From Rhizophagus irregularis (lineage: Eukaryota > Glomeromycota > Glomeromycetes > Glomerales > Glomeraceae), in assembly GCF_026210795.1 (NCBI RefSeq), contig NC_089445.1:3286001-3350000 (forward strand): a stretch of 64,000 nucleotides of DNA, in the 5' to 3' direction. Positions 23,872 through 33,598 of the stretch are shown here, piece after piece. The notes beneath the pieces are model-generated. The model saw only the letters and a program-made list of their open reading frames with translations. It did not search any database and was not told where the DNA came from. The position numbers were made by a program, and so were the translations under genes. The first letter of the stretch is position 1. Every line of letters begins with the position of its first letter.

Positions 23872-24969
23872 TGTAAACGGTCGAATATCAAGCACGGAAA
23901 GATGATAAAATTCAACCACCAAATGTAATTATTAAATATTAAGAACGAACAAATTAATCGTGGATTGGCGTAGATGGATAAATAATTAGCCGAAAAGGAT
24001 AAACATTTAGGAAGAGTAATGATCTACATGATGTAATATTTATTGAATGATTGACAAGGAACCAATAGGATAAATAGAGTCGATCAATTGCGGCTTAGCA
24101 ATCTTTAACAATAAGAATGATAAGAAAGAATAATTATAAGCCACAAAAGATAGATTATAAGCAAAACACATAAAGCGAATTAAAAGAACATATAAAATAA
24201 TGTCAGAAAGATTAAAGAACACAAAATAATGTAAAAGATAATATAAAAAGATAGTATAAAGATGGAACGTAAAAGATAATATATTAAAAAGAACATATAT
24301 AAAAAGATAGCATATTAAAAGATAGCATATTAAAAGATAGCGTATTTAAAATATAGATAGTATATTAGAAAGATAGTTCAAAGATAATATGTAAAAAGAA
24401 CATAAAAGATAGTATATAGATAGAATAGAAAGTAGCATAAAAATTGTATATATAGAGAGCGGAATTCAAGGTAATTCCTTAGTTCTCATCCACAGAACTC
24501 AATAAAAATATAAGTTTCATTTAATTATTTGTTAGTGAAGTTTAATATTAATTAAAGGTAATAGGTTCGCCCTAAACTTTAATTAATGTTCGCTTAATTA
24601 ATTTTAATTGAATAAATGGAAATTTTAAGATGAATTAAATATACACTTTTGGAAAGTAATAATTCGTAGCGAGAGCTATTGAAGTTTGAAATTAAAGGTA
24701 AAAGTGGATATAATTTGGGGAAAATTTAGAGAAGTTAAATTTTATTTTATATCGTTTGATGTTTTATATTACTAACGCTATTTATGTTGTGAACCAAGAA
24801 TGTTGTCGTATATTGTTTGTTGATCTTGCTGTTCGTTAATTATATCTTTGATTATTTGCCTGTTCGTTTAATTGTTCGTTCGTTCGATTATTCGTTCGTT
24901 TGACCATGAGAAAGCCCGTTCGATGTGGCAACTCTGTAAATTGATGACAGAGGGAATAGGGGGATCTCA
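23872..24969 (+). repeat. 5' LTR
   Basis: Starts tgtaaacggtcg and ends ggatctca. It contains a tatatatagagag box near 24450 and aataaa near 24502, plausible promoter and poly(A) signals, and three tandem aaaagatagcatatt words (24306-24345). The U3/R/U5 borders cannot be placed exactly. Confidence 0.95.
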
Positions 24970-24971
24970 TA

Positions 24972-24988
24972 TGGTGCATGCTCGCAAG
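24972..24988 (+). promoter_or_regulatory. Primer binding site candidate
   Basis: tggtgcatgctcgcaag begins two bases after the LTR, starts with TGG as needed to pair with a tRNA CCA end, and lies at the usual gypsy position. The tRNA was not identified. Confidence 0.55.
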
Positions 24989-26467
24989 AAAGGTAATGAT
25001 CATCATCACATGATTATTATTATAATGAATATGAAAATTTAATCTCGTTAGTAAGTCACTGATAGGTATTATTAATCAATATTTTATTTTTAGAATTTAT
25101 TTTTAGATTTCAGGTTTTAACGAGTTCAAAAGGAACCAATGAATCAATAAGGATTTAATCGAGTTAAAAACTTGAAAAGGTGAAAGATTGGAGTTTGAAG
25201 TTGTGCAAGTAATCATTTAATCGATAGAAAGCACAAGAATATTTCTTTCAGGAATAAAGTACCTGAGAAATTTCGTAAGGAGATGTGGAAGTGAAAGATG
25301 AATTTTGGAATAAAGATTAATAATGGGAAAACACCAATGTATTATCTGGGGTTCATCTGTGTGGTATGGGTTACCTCTGAGTTTGAATTTTGGATAAATG
25401 CTCGAGATTGGAAAATTTTTATTCTTCGACATTAAAGATTATAACGTATGGGTTACGTCAAATCTGGATACCCAGCTCAATAATGCGCAAATTGCTTTGG
25501 GGACGGGGAATGAAAGTTGTAAAGACACCTACTATCAAGAAACATTGAATGGATAAAATGGGACAAACCTGTAAACTATCATGCTTTTACCCAATGGGAA
25601 AAAGATAGAGATAAGCCCAGTATAGGTCCACTAATTTGAGGAAAGATAAGTTGGTTTAGATGAGTTTTATGGATAGCTGATGACTTTTGAAACCGGATTT
25701 TGGAAGGTTAGATTCACCCGTTAAGAGACGAGTCGGCCAACGAAGGAGGAAAGACGGATGCGTTGTATTGTTACAGGTCCTAGGCTACATTTCAGATGAA
25801 GGTTCCTGGTGTAGTGTCCTAGTTCACGCTCTCATTACAATGTTCCGTTAAAAGAAGATAAAATAGAAGGATATTTACACATTAACGAGCCGTATAATGA
25901 ATATTACGTGCAGTATTTAATAATAGAGTAAAATCCGAAAAGAAGGACATTTATTTAAAAGAAGAACATTTATTTGAAAAAGAACATTTATTTGAAAAGA
26001 AGGACATTTATTTGAAAAGAACGACATTTTGTGTATCATAGATTAATTTATATAATATAGAATATATAGAGCAAGAAGGATTTATGTGGATGATAAGAAA
26101 GATGTGATATGTGAAATTATGAATCACAGTGACAAAAAGATGTGATATGTGAAATTATGGATATCGGTGATAAAAGATAAATTTCATGGCGCAGTAAAAA
26201 CCTCCGCAGACTGAGGAGATCGTGGACTTAGAATAATTTTTGAAATTTTGAGGCGCAGCAAAAATTAATAATAGAATATGGAGTAGTAAATATATAAAAC
26301 TGAAAGATGGAATTTAAAGATTGAAAGGAGCAATCTATTTAAAGATAAAAGAATGTTTAGAAGATTGAAAATAGAAACATAGAAGATTGAAAATAGAAAC
26401 GATGAGAGTGAAATATATATATAAAAGGAGGTAAGATTTTAGTTAAGATTCTGGATGAACGATTACA
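24989..26467 (+). other. Long 5' leader of the gypsy element
   Basis: About 1.5 kb without a convincing sense ORF. It holds tandem copies of acatttatttgaaaagaa (25940-26030) and a repeated gatgtgatatgtgaaattat (about 26100 and 26138). The packaging signal and any internal ribosome entry would be expected here, but none can be pointed to. Confidence 0.5.
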
Positions 26468-27577
26468 ATGATGGAATGGTATGAAACTTGGAGGGTTGAT
26501 TACGAGAACCACAAATTAAGACATGACGAAAATATCGGAAATGTAGATATATACGAATTAAGAGGAGAAAATATAACATGTGAAATATGTTATCCAATAA
26601 GAGATACACCAGAAGTTTTCAAGAAATTTTGGAAAATATTGCAAAAATTTGAATATACGATAAAAGATTATAATGCAGAAACTATAAGAGCGTTATTAAA
26701 TTTATTGAGTATAGATGGTGAAGAAAGAAATAATTATACAAAAGGAAGAATTAGAGATGCATTAGATGTAATGGTCGAATCGATAAGATACTTGAAACAA
26801 CCAGTATTGAGAGAAAAAGGATTAAAGATAATAATAATAGTGATCGTGAGAGATTGTATAGAAAATGATAAAGAAGATGAAACAATGGACAGATTGATAG
26901 GGAATGAAGAATTAATAAGATATGGTTATATTTTGGAAGATTGGGATGTGAATATAAGATTTAGGGAATTTTATGAATGGTATAAAGAAGCTATAACAGA
27001 TTTTGTAGAATGTAAAGATAGCACTACTAGAAGATACAAAAATATATTATATGAAGAGGCTGAATTAAAAGAAGATGAGTCAACAGAAAAGATAGAAGAG
27101 TTCAAATGAAAGATTAGATTAATGTTGCACACGATGCACATAAAAGTTCGTGAACATGGTTGGGGAATTAGCAAAGAAATAGTTAAAAAAGTTTATGATA
27201 AGATAAGGGGGTTTGAGCAATTAAATATGGATGAAACAGATAGTGATGACACACCAAGAAGCTATACTATAACAGAAACAGACGATGGGGAAGAAGAAAA
27301 TTTACCAATTAACAAAAATGAAGAAATGTCAGATGAGGAATCTGATGAATCTAATGAATCTAATAATGTTGAAGAAACAGAAACAACAAAGATATTCGAA
27401 GAAATAATTAGAATGGATTTGAAAAGAATGGGTTATGATGTAGAGATAACGGAAATTGAAAGAATAAGAAAATTTGGAGTAACTGCAAAGATAATAACAA
27501 CATATGAATTTATGAAGAGATATTTAACGATATGGAATCTTGAAGATGAAGAATTAGATGAGCAAATATTACAATAA
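26468..27577 (+). CDS. ORF0: uncharacterised module upstream of gag
   Basis: 26468-27109 encodes 213 aa (MMEWYETWRVDYENH…, with ITCEICYP, a single Cys-x2-Cys). After TGA at 27107 the same frame continues at 27122-27577 for 151 aa, Asp/Glu/Ser-rich in the middle and ending …EDEELDEQILQ before TAA. I recognise no domain. The first part is mostly helical by composition and has one short hydrophobic stretch (KIIIIVIV). The two parts may be one protein with a stop, or two proteins; either could be an extra N-terminal gag module. Frame and spacing to gag support a role in the same polyprotein. Confidence 0.6.
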
Positions 27578-29605
27578 AGAGTTGAAAACACAAAAGAATG
27601 CGAAAGATGTGAAACCGAAAGATTAAAGAAAGAATTTGAAATCGGAAAAGAAATTTGCATGGAATGCAAAGAAGATGTTGAAAAAGAAAATCCAACAGAT
27701 GATGAAGAGGAAATGAAAGAGGATATAAAAGGACCCGAAATTGGCTCAAGTAAAAAACCAAAAAGTAAAGAGAAAAATAAAAAATTAAAGGAAGTACCTA
27801 TAATACCAATAATACCAGCACCACCAATAAAACCAAAGATAACAATGGCAGCATCAAGAGATGAACTCAGAGCGGATCTAAGAGCACTAATGAATACTAT
27901 GTATAATCATGATATTGGGGCAGATTGGAACAATTTAGCATTACCACCAGTAACATTGACAGGATTACAAGGAGAAGTTCAAGCGAATACTAATGCAATA
28001 GGAAATTTAAACGCAAATAGGGGAGCTATTGTGGAAATACCAGTATTTTATGGTACCAGTGGAGAAGATCCAGAAGAATGGGCAGATAAATTTGAGGAGA
28101 CATTTACAGCGAATGGTTTAGGGAATGATGACGCACAGAGATTTAGATTAGCAAAAGCGAAATTAATGGGAGGAGCAGCAGATTGGTTAAAGACTGAAGG
28201 AGTAAATATTGTCGATTGGAATATTAATGGAGATCATAATTTAAGATTAAGAGTAAGAATAATTGGAAAGTATGCAAGTGATGAAATTAAGGATAGATGG
28301 CTAGAACAATTAGAAAAGATTAGACAGGGAGATGAGAATGTAACTCAATACCTTACGAGATTTAAATATATGCTAAAGAGAGCGGGAGGTGATGCAGCAG
28401 TAGCAGCAAATCAGCAAAAGAGAATTTTTATTAGAGGATTAAAACCGGACTTTACTAAAGACGTAGTAATGGGAAATCCAGCAGATCTAAATGCAACATT
28501 TCAGATAGCAAAAAACGTAGAAAGAGGTTTAGAAGCATTAACAGATAAAGTACAACCAAAAGGAATTAATGATGAACAAAGAAGACAAGAACCTATTGTT
28601 CAATAGAATGTAAGGAATAATAAAGGGGTAAGTGTAGATGAATTAGCAGACAGTTTTGCGAAGTTACAAATTAAGATGTTAGAAGATGAGAATGAAAGAT
28701 TAAGAAATTTAGCGAGTCAGAGCTATAGGCGATTGCCACAAAGAAACCAACCAATGCAAAGAAACCAACCAATGCAAAGAAATCAACCAATTCAAAGAAA
28801 TCAGTCATTCCAAAAAAGAGTACCGACATGCTATACATGTGGTAGAGCTGGTCATTATTCAAGAGAGTGTCCAGAGAAAAGAAGGAATGTAGGAGTGAAT
28901 ATGATGGACGAGTATTATGATCAAGAAGAATATGATTATAATGGATATGAAGATGAGGAACCACAATACGGTGAAATGTATTATACACAAGGTTATTACG
29001 ATGATTATGAAGATAGGGAATTAAATTACCATAATGAATTATACGCGAAAGATAACGCAGTAAAAACAAGAAGACAAACGAGAAGGTCGAATCCAGTAGT
29101 GGGATATAAAAATAATAATGAAGAAGGAAATTTACAAGAAGAACTAAGAGAAGCGGGAAATAGAATGGATGATAGAGAAATACCAAGTGGAACAACAACA
29201 CCAAGATATACGCCCGAAAGGACAGAACAAAATAATGTATACAAAGATAGTCAAAATTGGGATAATCCAATAGGACCAGAAGATTATAATTATGGTCGTC
29301 GACCCATGACAAAAGATGGAAGATTTTATAAACCAATGTTCACAAAAGAAGGCAAAGCATTTTACCCTGGAATGCGGCAAGACGAATTTGGAAATTGGGT
29401 TAGAACAAAGCCATCAGGGACAGAAAAGCCCAGAGAATATGGACCGAGATTAACTGATGGAATACCACCTTACGACATTGTGGGAGACGTGAAAAATTGT
29501 AGAGCGAATATAACATTTGGACAATTAACAAATGAGAATACTAAGTATCACAAGCAATTGAGAGAAGGAACATATAGACCAAGAAGTATAAACGAGAAAA
29601 ATTGA
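27578..29605 (+). CDS. gag: Gag: capsid-like and zinc-knuckle parts, with in-frame TAG
   Basis: The frame opens after TAA at 27575. The first 30 codons hold CERC...CMEC, then Met at 27659 starts a 315-codon stretch. This has a Pro-rich linker (IIPIIPAPPIKP) and a retrotransposon gag core (VEIPVFYGTSGEDPEEWADK, DRWLEQL, FIRGLKPDF). TAG at 28604 is followed in the same frame by a coiled-coil-like start (SFAKLQIKMLEDENERLRNL), an NQPMQR repeat (four copies) and a CCHC knuckle CYTCGRAGHYSREC. The remaining tail, Tyr/Glu-rich and then basic, ends at TGA 29603. Gag packages the RNA. The CERC...CMEC pair lies before the first Met, so translation may start upstream or pass the stop. Confidence 0.85.
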
Positions 29606-29623
29606 CTACACTCGGTGGGGACT

Positions 29624-30118
29624 ATGAAAAATGAGGAAAAGAGAACTACAGCAATGAGAACGGAATTAGAAGTTGAAGATCAATTAGTGAATGTAATAAT
29701 AGATACTGGAGCAGCAGTAAGTGTGATAACAGATAAATTAAGAAGAAGATTGAATATACCTATATTTGGAAAAAGTAAATTTAGATGTACAATAGCAAAT
29801 GGACAAAAGATAGCGGCATTAGGAAAGGCAAATATAACTTTGAGATACAAAGATGAATTAGAGATACTAAAAGAGGTTGAAGTAATTTATTCAGAAGAAG
29901 AGGATCTAATTTTGGGAAATGACATATGGAAGTTGTATAATGCAAAAATAAATTTTGAAGATCATACCTTAAGAATAGAAGAACAGGGAGAAATAATAAC
30001 GATTCCAGTAGGATATGAAAGAGAAGTAGCATATGAAAGTGAGGAGAGTGAGGACGATGAAGAATATGAAAGCAATGATGAAGGAGAGGTATTCAGAATG
30101 CACCAGAATTTTAAATAG
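29624..30118 (+). CDS. pro: Aspartic protease
   Basis: Same frame as gag, just after TGA 29603-29605; the first ATG is 29624. It shows the retropepsin pattern: VIIDTGAAVSVIT (catalytic Asp in DTG) and, about 70 residues later, EDLILGNDIW (the ILGND turn). It would act as a dimer to cut the polyproteins. The C-terminal tail is Glu-rich. It ends at TAG 30116. The RT frame lies one base back (-1) and opens at 30115, so the two frames barely overlap. Confidence 0.85.
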   Translation: MKNEEKRTTAMRTELEVEDQLVNVIIDTGAAVSVITDKLRRRLNIPIFGKSKFRCTIANGQKIAALGKANITLRYKDELEILKEVEVIYSEEEDLILGNDIWKLYNAKINFEDHTLRIEEQGEIITIPVGYEREVAYESEESEDDEEYESNDEGEVFRMHQNFK

Positions 30119-30153
30119 AGAGTCTTGGCTCTGAAGAGAGAGAGACGGAAAAG

Positions 30154-32235
30154 ATGCTCGAACCAAGTGAAAAATTTATGCAAAAACTAAGTATAGGGGA
30201 AGTAGAAGAACCAATTTGGGAAAATATGGTAAAATTACTATTAGAATACCAAGATATTTTAGAATACGACGAGGAAATAGAAGGAAGAACAAAAGCAGCG
30301 CAACATGAGATAAAAATAAAAGAGGGGGTAGAACCAATAAAGCAAAGAAGATACAAAGAAACAGATGAAAAGGCAAAATTTATAAGCGAAGAAGTGGATA
30401 AATTGTTAAAACAAGGAAGGATAAGGAAATCAAAAAGTCCATGGAGTTCACCTGTTACATTAGCAGGAAAGAAAACAGGAAAATATAGATTTTGCATTGA
30501 TTACAGAAAGTTAAATAAGATAACTATAATGGATAGTTTTCCTTTACCAAGAATGGATGAATTATTAGACAAATATAGAAAAGCAAAATGGTTTTCAAGT
30601 ATAGATCTAGCGGCAGGATTTAATCAGGTAGAAATGAAAGAAGAAGACAAAGAAAAAACAGCATTTGTATGTTCGAAAGGATTGTTTGAATATAATGTAA
30701 TGCCATTCGGTTTAACAAATGCACCGGCAACATTTCAAAGATTAATGGATGAAATATTAGAAGAATACATAAACGATTTTGTGGTAGTATATATCGATGA
30801 TATTATGATATATTCGGAAAATTTAAAAGATCATATGGAACATGTGGAAAAAGTATTAAAGAAGTTACGGGAGAATAATTTGATAATAAAATTAAAGAAA
30901 TGTAGATTTTTGGAAAGAAACATAGAATTTTTAGGACATATAGTAGGAAATGATGGATTAAGGCCAGACGATAAAAAGATGGAAAAGATAAAAGAAATGA
31001 AGGCACCAACAACAGTGAAAGAAGTAAGATCATTTTTAGGACTTTGTTCATATTACAGAAAATTTGTGAAGAATTTTTCAAAGATAGCAAGACCAATAAG
31101 TGATTTGAGAAAGAAGGGAATACCTTTCATTTGGGGAAGAGAACAACAAGAAGCGTTTGAAAAATTGAAAGAAAAGTTAATACAATATCCAATATTGCGA
31201 CATCCAGATTGGAAGAAAGAATTTTTATTAATAACAGATGCATCAGGAAAAGGATTAGGTGCAGTATTAAGTCAAAAAGATGAAAAGGGAAAAGAAGTAG
31301 TAATAGCATATGCAAGTAGAAGTTTATTACCAGCAGAAGAAAATTATCCGATAACAGAATTGGAATGTTTAGGAATAGTTTGGGGAATTCAACATTTTCA
31401 TAAATATTTAATCGATAGAAAATTTAAAGTAATAACAGATCACAGTGCATTAAAAGGATTAATGAATGCAAAGATACCAAAAGGAAAAAGAGCAAGATGG
31501 GTGATGGAATTACAGCAATATAATTTTGAAGTAATACATAGGTCGGGAAAAGAAAATACGAACGCCGACGCATTAAGTAGGTTATTAAAGATAGTAGAGG
31601 ATCAACCAGAAATAGTAATAATCGACGGAGTAGACGGATTAGGAAAAACAAGTATAGTACAAAATTTAATTAAAGAATGGGAAAAACAAGGATTAAAAGT
31701 AAGATTCAATACTTATAAAAGAAGAAGAAAAGACAAAGATGAATTTTATGAATCAAAGATGGAGACGGAATGGAAATTTAGAAAAGAAGTAGTAGAACAA
31801 ATAAACAGAAGAATGTTAGAATATGACGAAGATACAGATATAATAATTTTGGACAAATCACCATATTGTGAATATTATTATCAAAAGACGAAAAGTTTTG
31901 ACAGAGGATTAATTACTCCACACGGAAATCATGAGATGGAGAAAGAAATATTCAGATTGAAAGAAACAATAGATAAATCAATAGTGATATTTTTAGAAAA
32001 AGATGGCGACGTATGTTGGAAAAATTACATTGGAAGAGAAACAAAGAAAACGGAAAAATCATCATATCCAACATTAAAGAAGGATGAATATTTGGACATG
32101 GTTAGAATGTTTGAAGAAAATCAGAGCGTGTACAAAGATACTAAAAGATACAGTCGAGTAAAAGTTAAAAATGACAATAGTAGTTGGAGAAAAGTATTTA
32201 AAGAGGTGGAGAAATGGAGAAGAGCACAGAACTAA
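30154..32235 (+). CDS. pol: Reverse transcriptase - RNase H - thymidylate-kinase-like fusion
   Basis: 693 codons without a stop. RT: FCIDYRKLN, SIDLAAGFNQ (Asp151), MPFGLTNAPATFQ, YIDD (213-216). RNase H: LLITDASGKGLGA (Asp362), TELECLG (Glu402/404), ITDHSAL (Asp429), NTNADALSRL (Asp472). About 12 residues after the normal RNase H end comes IVIIDGVDGLGKTSIVQNL, with Walker A G492-x4-GKT499. DKSPYCEYYYQ (567-577) matches the DR-x-x-x-S-x-x-AYQ region of thymidylate kinases, and a basic LID-like stretch lies near 627-646. The extra domain (about 485-693, 209 aa) has the usual length of thymidylate kinase. It would phosphorylate dTMP, or a related nucleotide, with ATP. DK replaces the usual DR, so activity is unproven. 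The RT and RH catalytic residues are all present. Confidence 0.9.
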   Translation: MLEPSEKFMQKLSIGEVEEPIWENMVKLLLEYQDILEYDEEIEGRTKAAQHEIKIKEGVEPIKQRRYKETDEKAKFISEEVDKLLKQGRIRKSKSPWSSPVTLAGKKTGKYRFCIDYRKLNKITIMDSFPLPRMDELLDKYRKAKWFSSIDLAAGFNQVEMKEEDKEKTAFVCSKGLFEYNVMPFGLTNAPATFQRLMDEILEEYINDFVVVYIDDIMIYSENLKDHMEHVEKVLKKLRENNLIIKLKKCRFLERNIEFLGHIVGNDGLRPDDKKMEKIKEMKAPTTVKEVRSFLGLCSYYRKFVKNFSKIARPISDLRKKGIPFIWGREQQEAFEKLKEKLIQYPILRHPDWKKEFLLITDASGKGLGAVLSQKDEKGKEVVIAYASRSLLPAEENYPITELECLGIVWGIQHFHKYLIDRKFKVITDHSALKGLMNAKIPKGKRARWVMELQQYNFEVIHRSGKENTNADALSRLLKIVEDQPEIVIIDGVDGLGKTSIVQNLIKEWEKQGLKVRFNTYKRRRKDKDEFYESKMETEWKFRKEVVEQINRRMLEYDEDTDIIILDKSPYCEYYYQKTKSFDRGLITPHGNHEMEKEIFRLKETIDKSIVIFLEKDGDVCWKNYIGRETKKTEKSSYPTLKKDEYLDMVRMFEENQSVYKDTKRYSRVKVKNDNSSWRKVFKEVEKWRRAQN

Positions 32236-32295
32236 AAATACAGAACACATAATGAAAATAACAAATTTAGAAGCGAAATCAATTAAAGAGGTATT

Positions 32296-33522
32296 ATGGA
32301 AGAAAATAATTACAAGAGAATAATTGACAATATCGAAAAGGGGAATAAATATGAATTGAAAGAAGGAATTCTATATAGAGTAAAAGGACAAAACAAACTT
32401 AGAGTAATCAGGGATTATGAATACGAAGGATTGATGTACATGATGCATGATAACGAATTATCAGGACATTTTGGAGTAGAAGCGACATTAGATAGAATAA
32501 AAGAAAATTATTGGTGGAAAAATATGAAAGAAGATGTAGAAGAATATGTAAAAACATGTTGGAATTGTCAAATGAGAGGAAAACCAAGAGGAAAGAATGA
32601 ATTAATGCCGATAAAGATAAATGGACCATTCGAGATGATTGGGATAGATATAGTTGGACCACTAAAAGAGACAGAAAAGGGAAATAAGTACATTGTAGTA
32701 GCAATGGATTATTTTACAAAATGGCCCGAGGCCGCACCACTAAAAGAAGCTACAGCGAAAGAGGTAGTAGAATTTATTTGGAGGGACATAATTTGTAGAC
32801 ATGGGTGTCCAAAGAAAATAATTAGTGATAGAGGGACTCACTTTAACAATAGAATGATGGAAGAATTGGTAGAAAGGTGTGGAATAAATCATAGATTAAG
32901 TACACCATATAGGCCACAAACAAATGGTTTGGTCGAAAGATTCAATAAAACTTTATGCGAAGGATTAGCCAAATTAGGAGAAGAAAATTGGGATAAACAT
33001 ATACCATCTGTATTATTTGCATATAGAACAAAGAAGCAATCATCAACAAAGATTAAACCTTTTTATGCGACATACGGAAGGAGAGCAAAACTACCATTGG
33101 ATAAAGACGAAAATAAAATAACATTAGCTGACAGAGTAAAAGTATTAATTGAAGAGCTACCGGTAATAAGAAGGAAAATAAAAGAAAATGTGAAAGAAGC
33201 TCAAGAAAAACAAAAACAACAACACGACAAAAGGGGAATTAGAAAACCTAAATTTGAAATAGGAGAAAAAGTATTATTATATGAAGCATGGAGAGAGAAA
33301 CAATGGTCGGGAAAATTGCAGAACAAATGGAAAGGACCATATTTAATTCACGAAGAATTTGGAAATGGAGCGTATAAACTCAAAGAATTAGACGGAAGAA
33401 TACTAAAAACACCACAAAATGGAGAATGGTTAAAGAAATTTTATGATCGAAGGGGATTTACACCAAAAATAGTAATTAAAGGAAAAGAGGTATTCGATAA
33501 GACCCGAGTTCGATTCGATTAA
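32296..33522 (+). CDS. int: Integrase with GPY/F module
   Basis: 408 codons, same frame as the RT ORF but separated by TAA at 32233 and another TAA near 32281. Zinc head: H-x-N-E-L-S-G-H-F and C-W-N-C. Catalytic core: GIDIVGP (Asp), ISDRGTHF (Asp), 35 residues, NGLVERFN (Glu), i.e. DD35E. The C-terminal part has WKGPYLI...GAYKLKELDG...NGEWLKKFY, the GPY/F module of gypsy integrases. It inserts the cDNA. How it is expressed after two stops is unclear: reinitiation at ATG 32296, readthrough or splicing. Confidence 0.9.
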   Translation: MEENNYKRIIDNIEKGNKYELKEGILYRVKGQNKLRVIRDYEYEGLMYMMHDNELSGHFGVEATLDRIKENYWWKNMKEDVEEYVKTCWNCQMRGKPRGKNELMPIKINGPFEMIGIDIVGPLKETEKGNKYIVVAMDYFTKWPEAAPLKEATAKEVVEFIWRDIICRHGCPKKIISDRGTHFNNRMMEELVERCGINHRLSTPYRPQTNGLVERFNKTLCEGLAKLGEENWDKHIPSVLFAYRTKKQSSTKIKPFYATYGRRAKLPLDKDENKITLADRVKVLIEELPVIRRKIKENVKEAQEKQKQQHDKRGIRKPKFEIGEKVLLYEAWREKQWSGKLQNKWKGPYLIHEEFGNGAYKLKELDGRILKTPQNGEWLKKFYDRRGFTPKIVIKGKEVFDKTRVRFD

Positions 33523-33582
33523 AATTATTGTGGATAAGACACGAGTTCGATTCTATTAAAGTTATTTGTGAGGTCACAAATA

Positions 33583-33598
33583 GCGAAGAGGGGGATAA
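33583..33598 (+). promoter_or_regulatory. Polypurine tract
   Basis: gcgaagagggggataa directly precedes the TG of the 3' LTR at 33599; this is the expected plus-strand primer site. Confidence 0.75.

Noticed and set aside
24040-24222. Minus-strand 60-codon frame in the LTR, repeated at 33767
   Set aside because: Repeated only because it lies in both LTRs; no protein feature.
28671-29336. 221-codon minus-strand open frame over gag
   Set aside because: Antisense of the zinc-knuckle part of gag; Leu/Phe/His-rich as expected from A-rich coding sequence. The same holds for the minus-strand frames at 30803-31651 and 32408-32704.
31600-32235. Deoxynucleoside kinase rather than thymidylate kinase
   Set aside because: The P-loop context IDGVDGLGKTS and the D-K-S...YYYQ spacing fit thymidylate kinase better than the GNIGSGKS / ERS pattern; not fully excluded.
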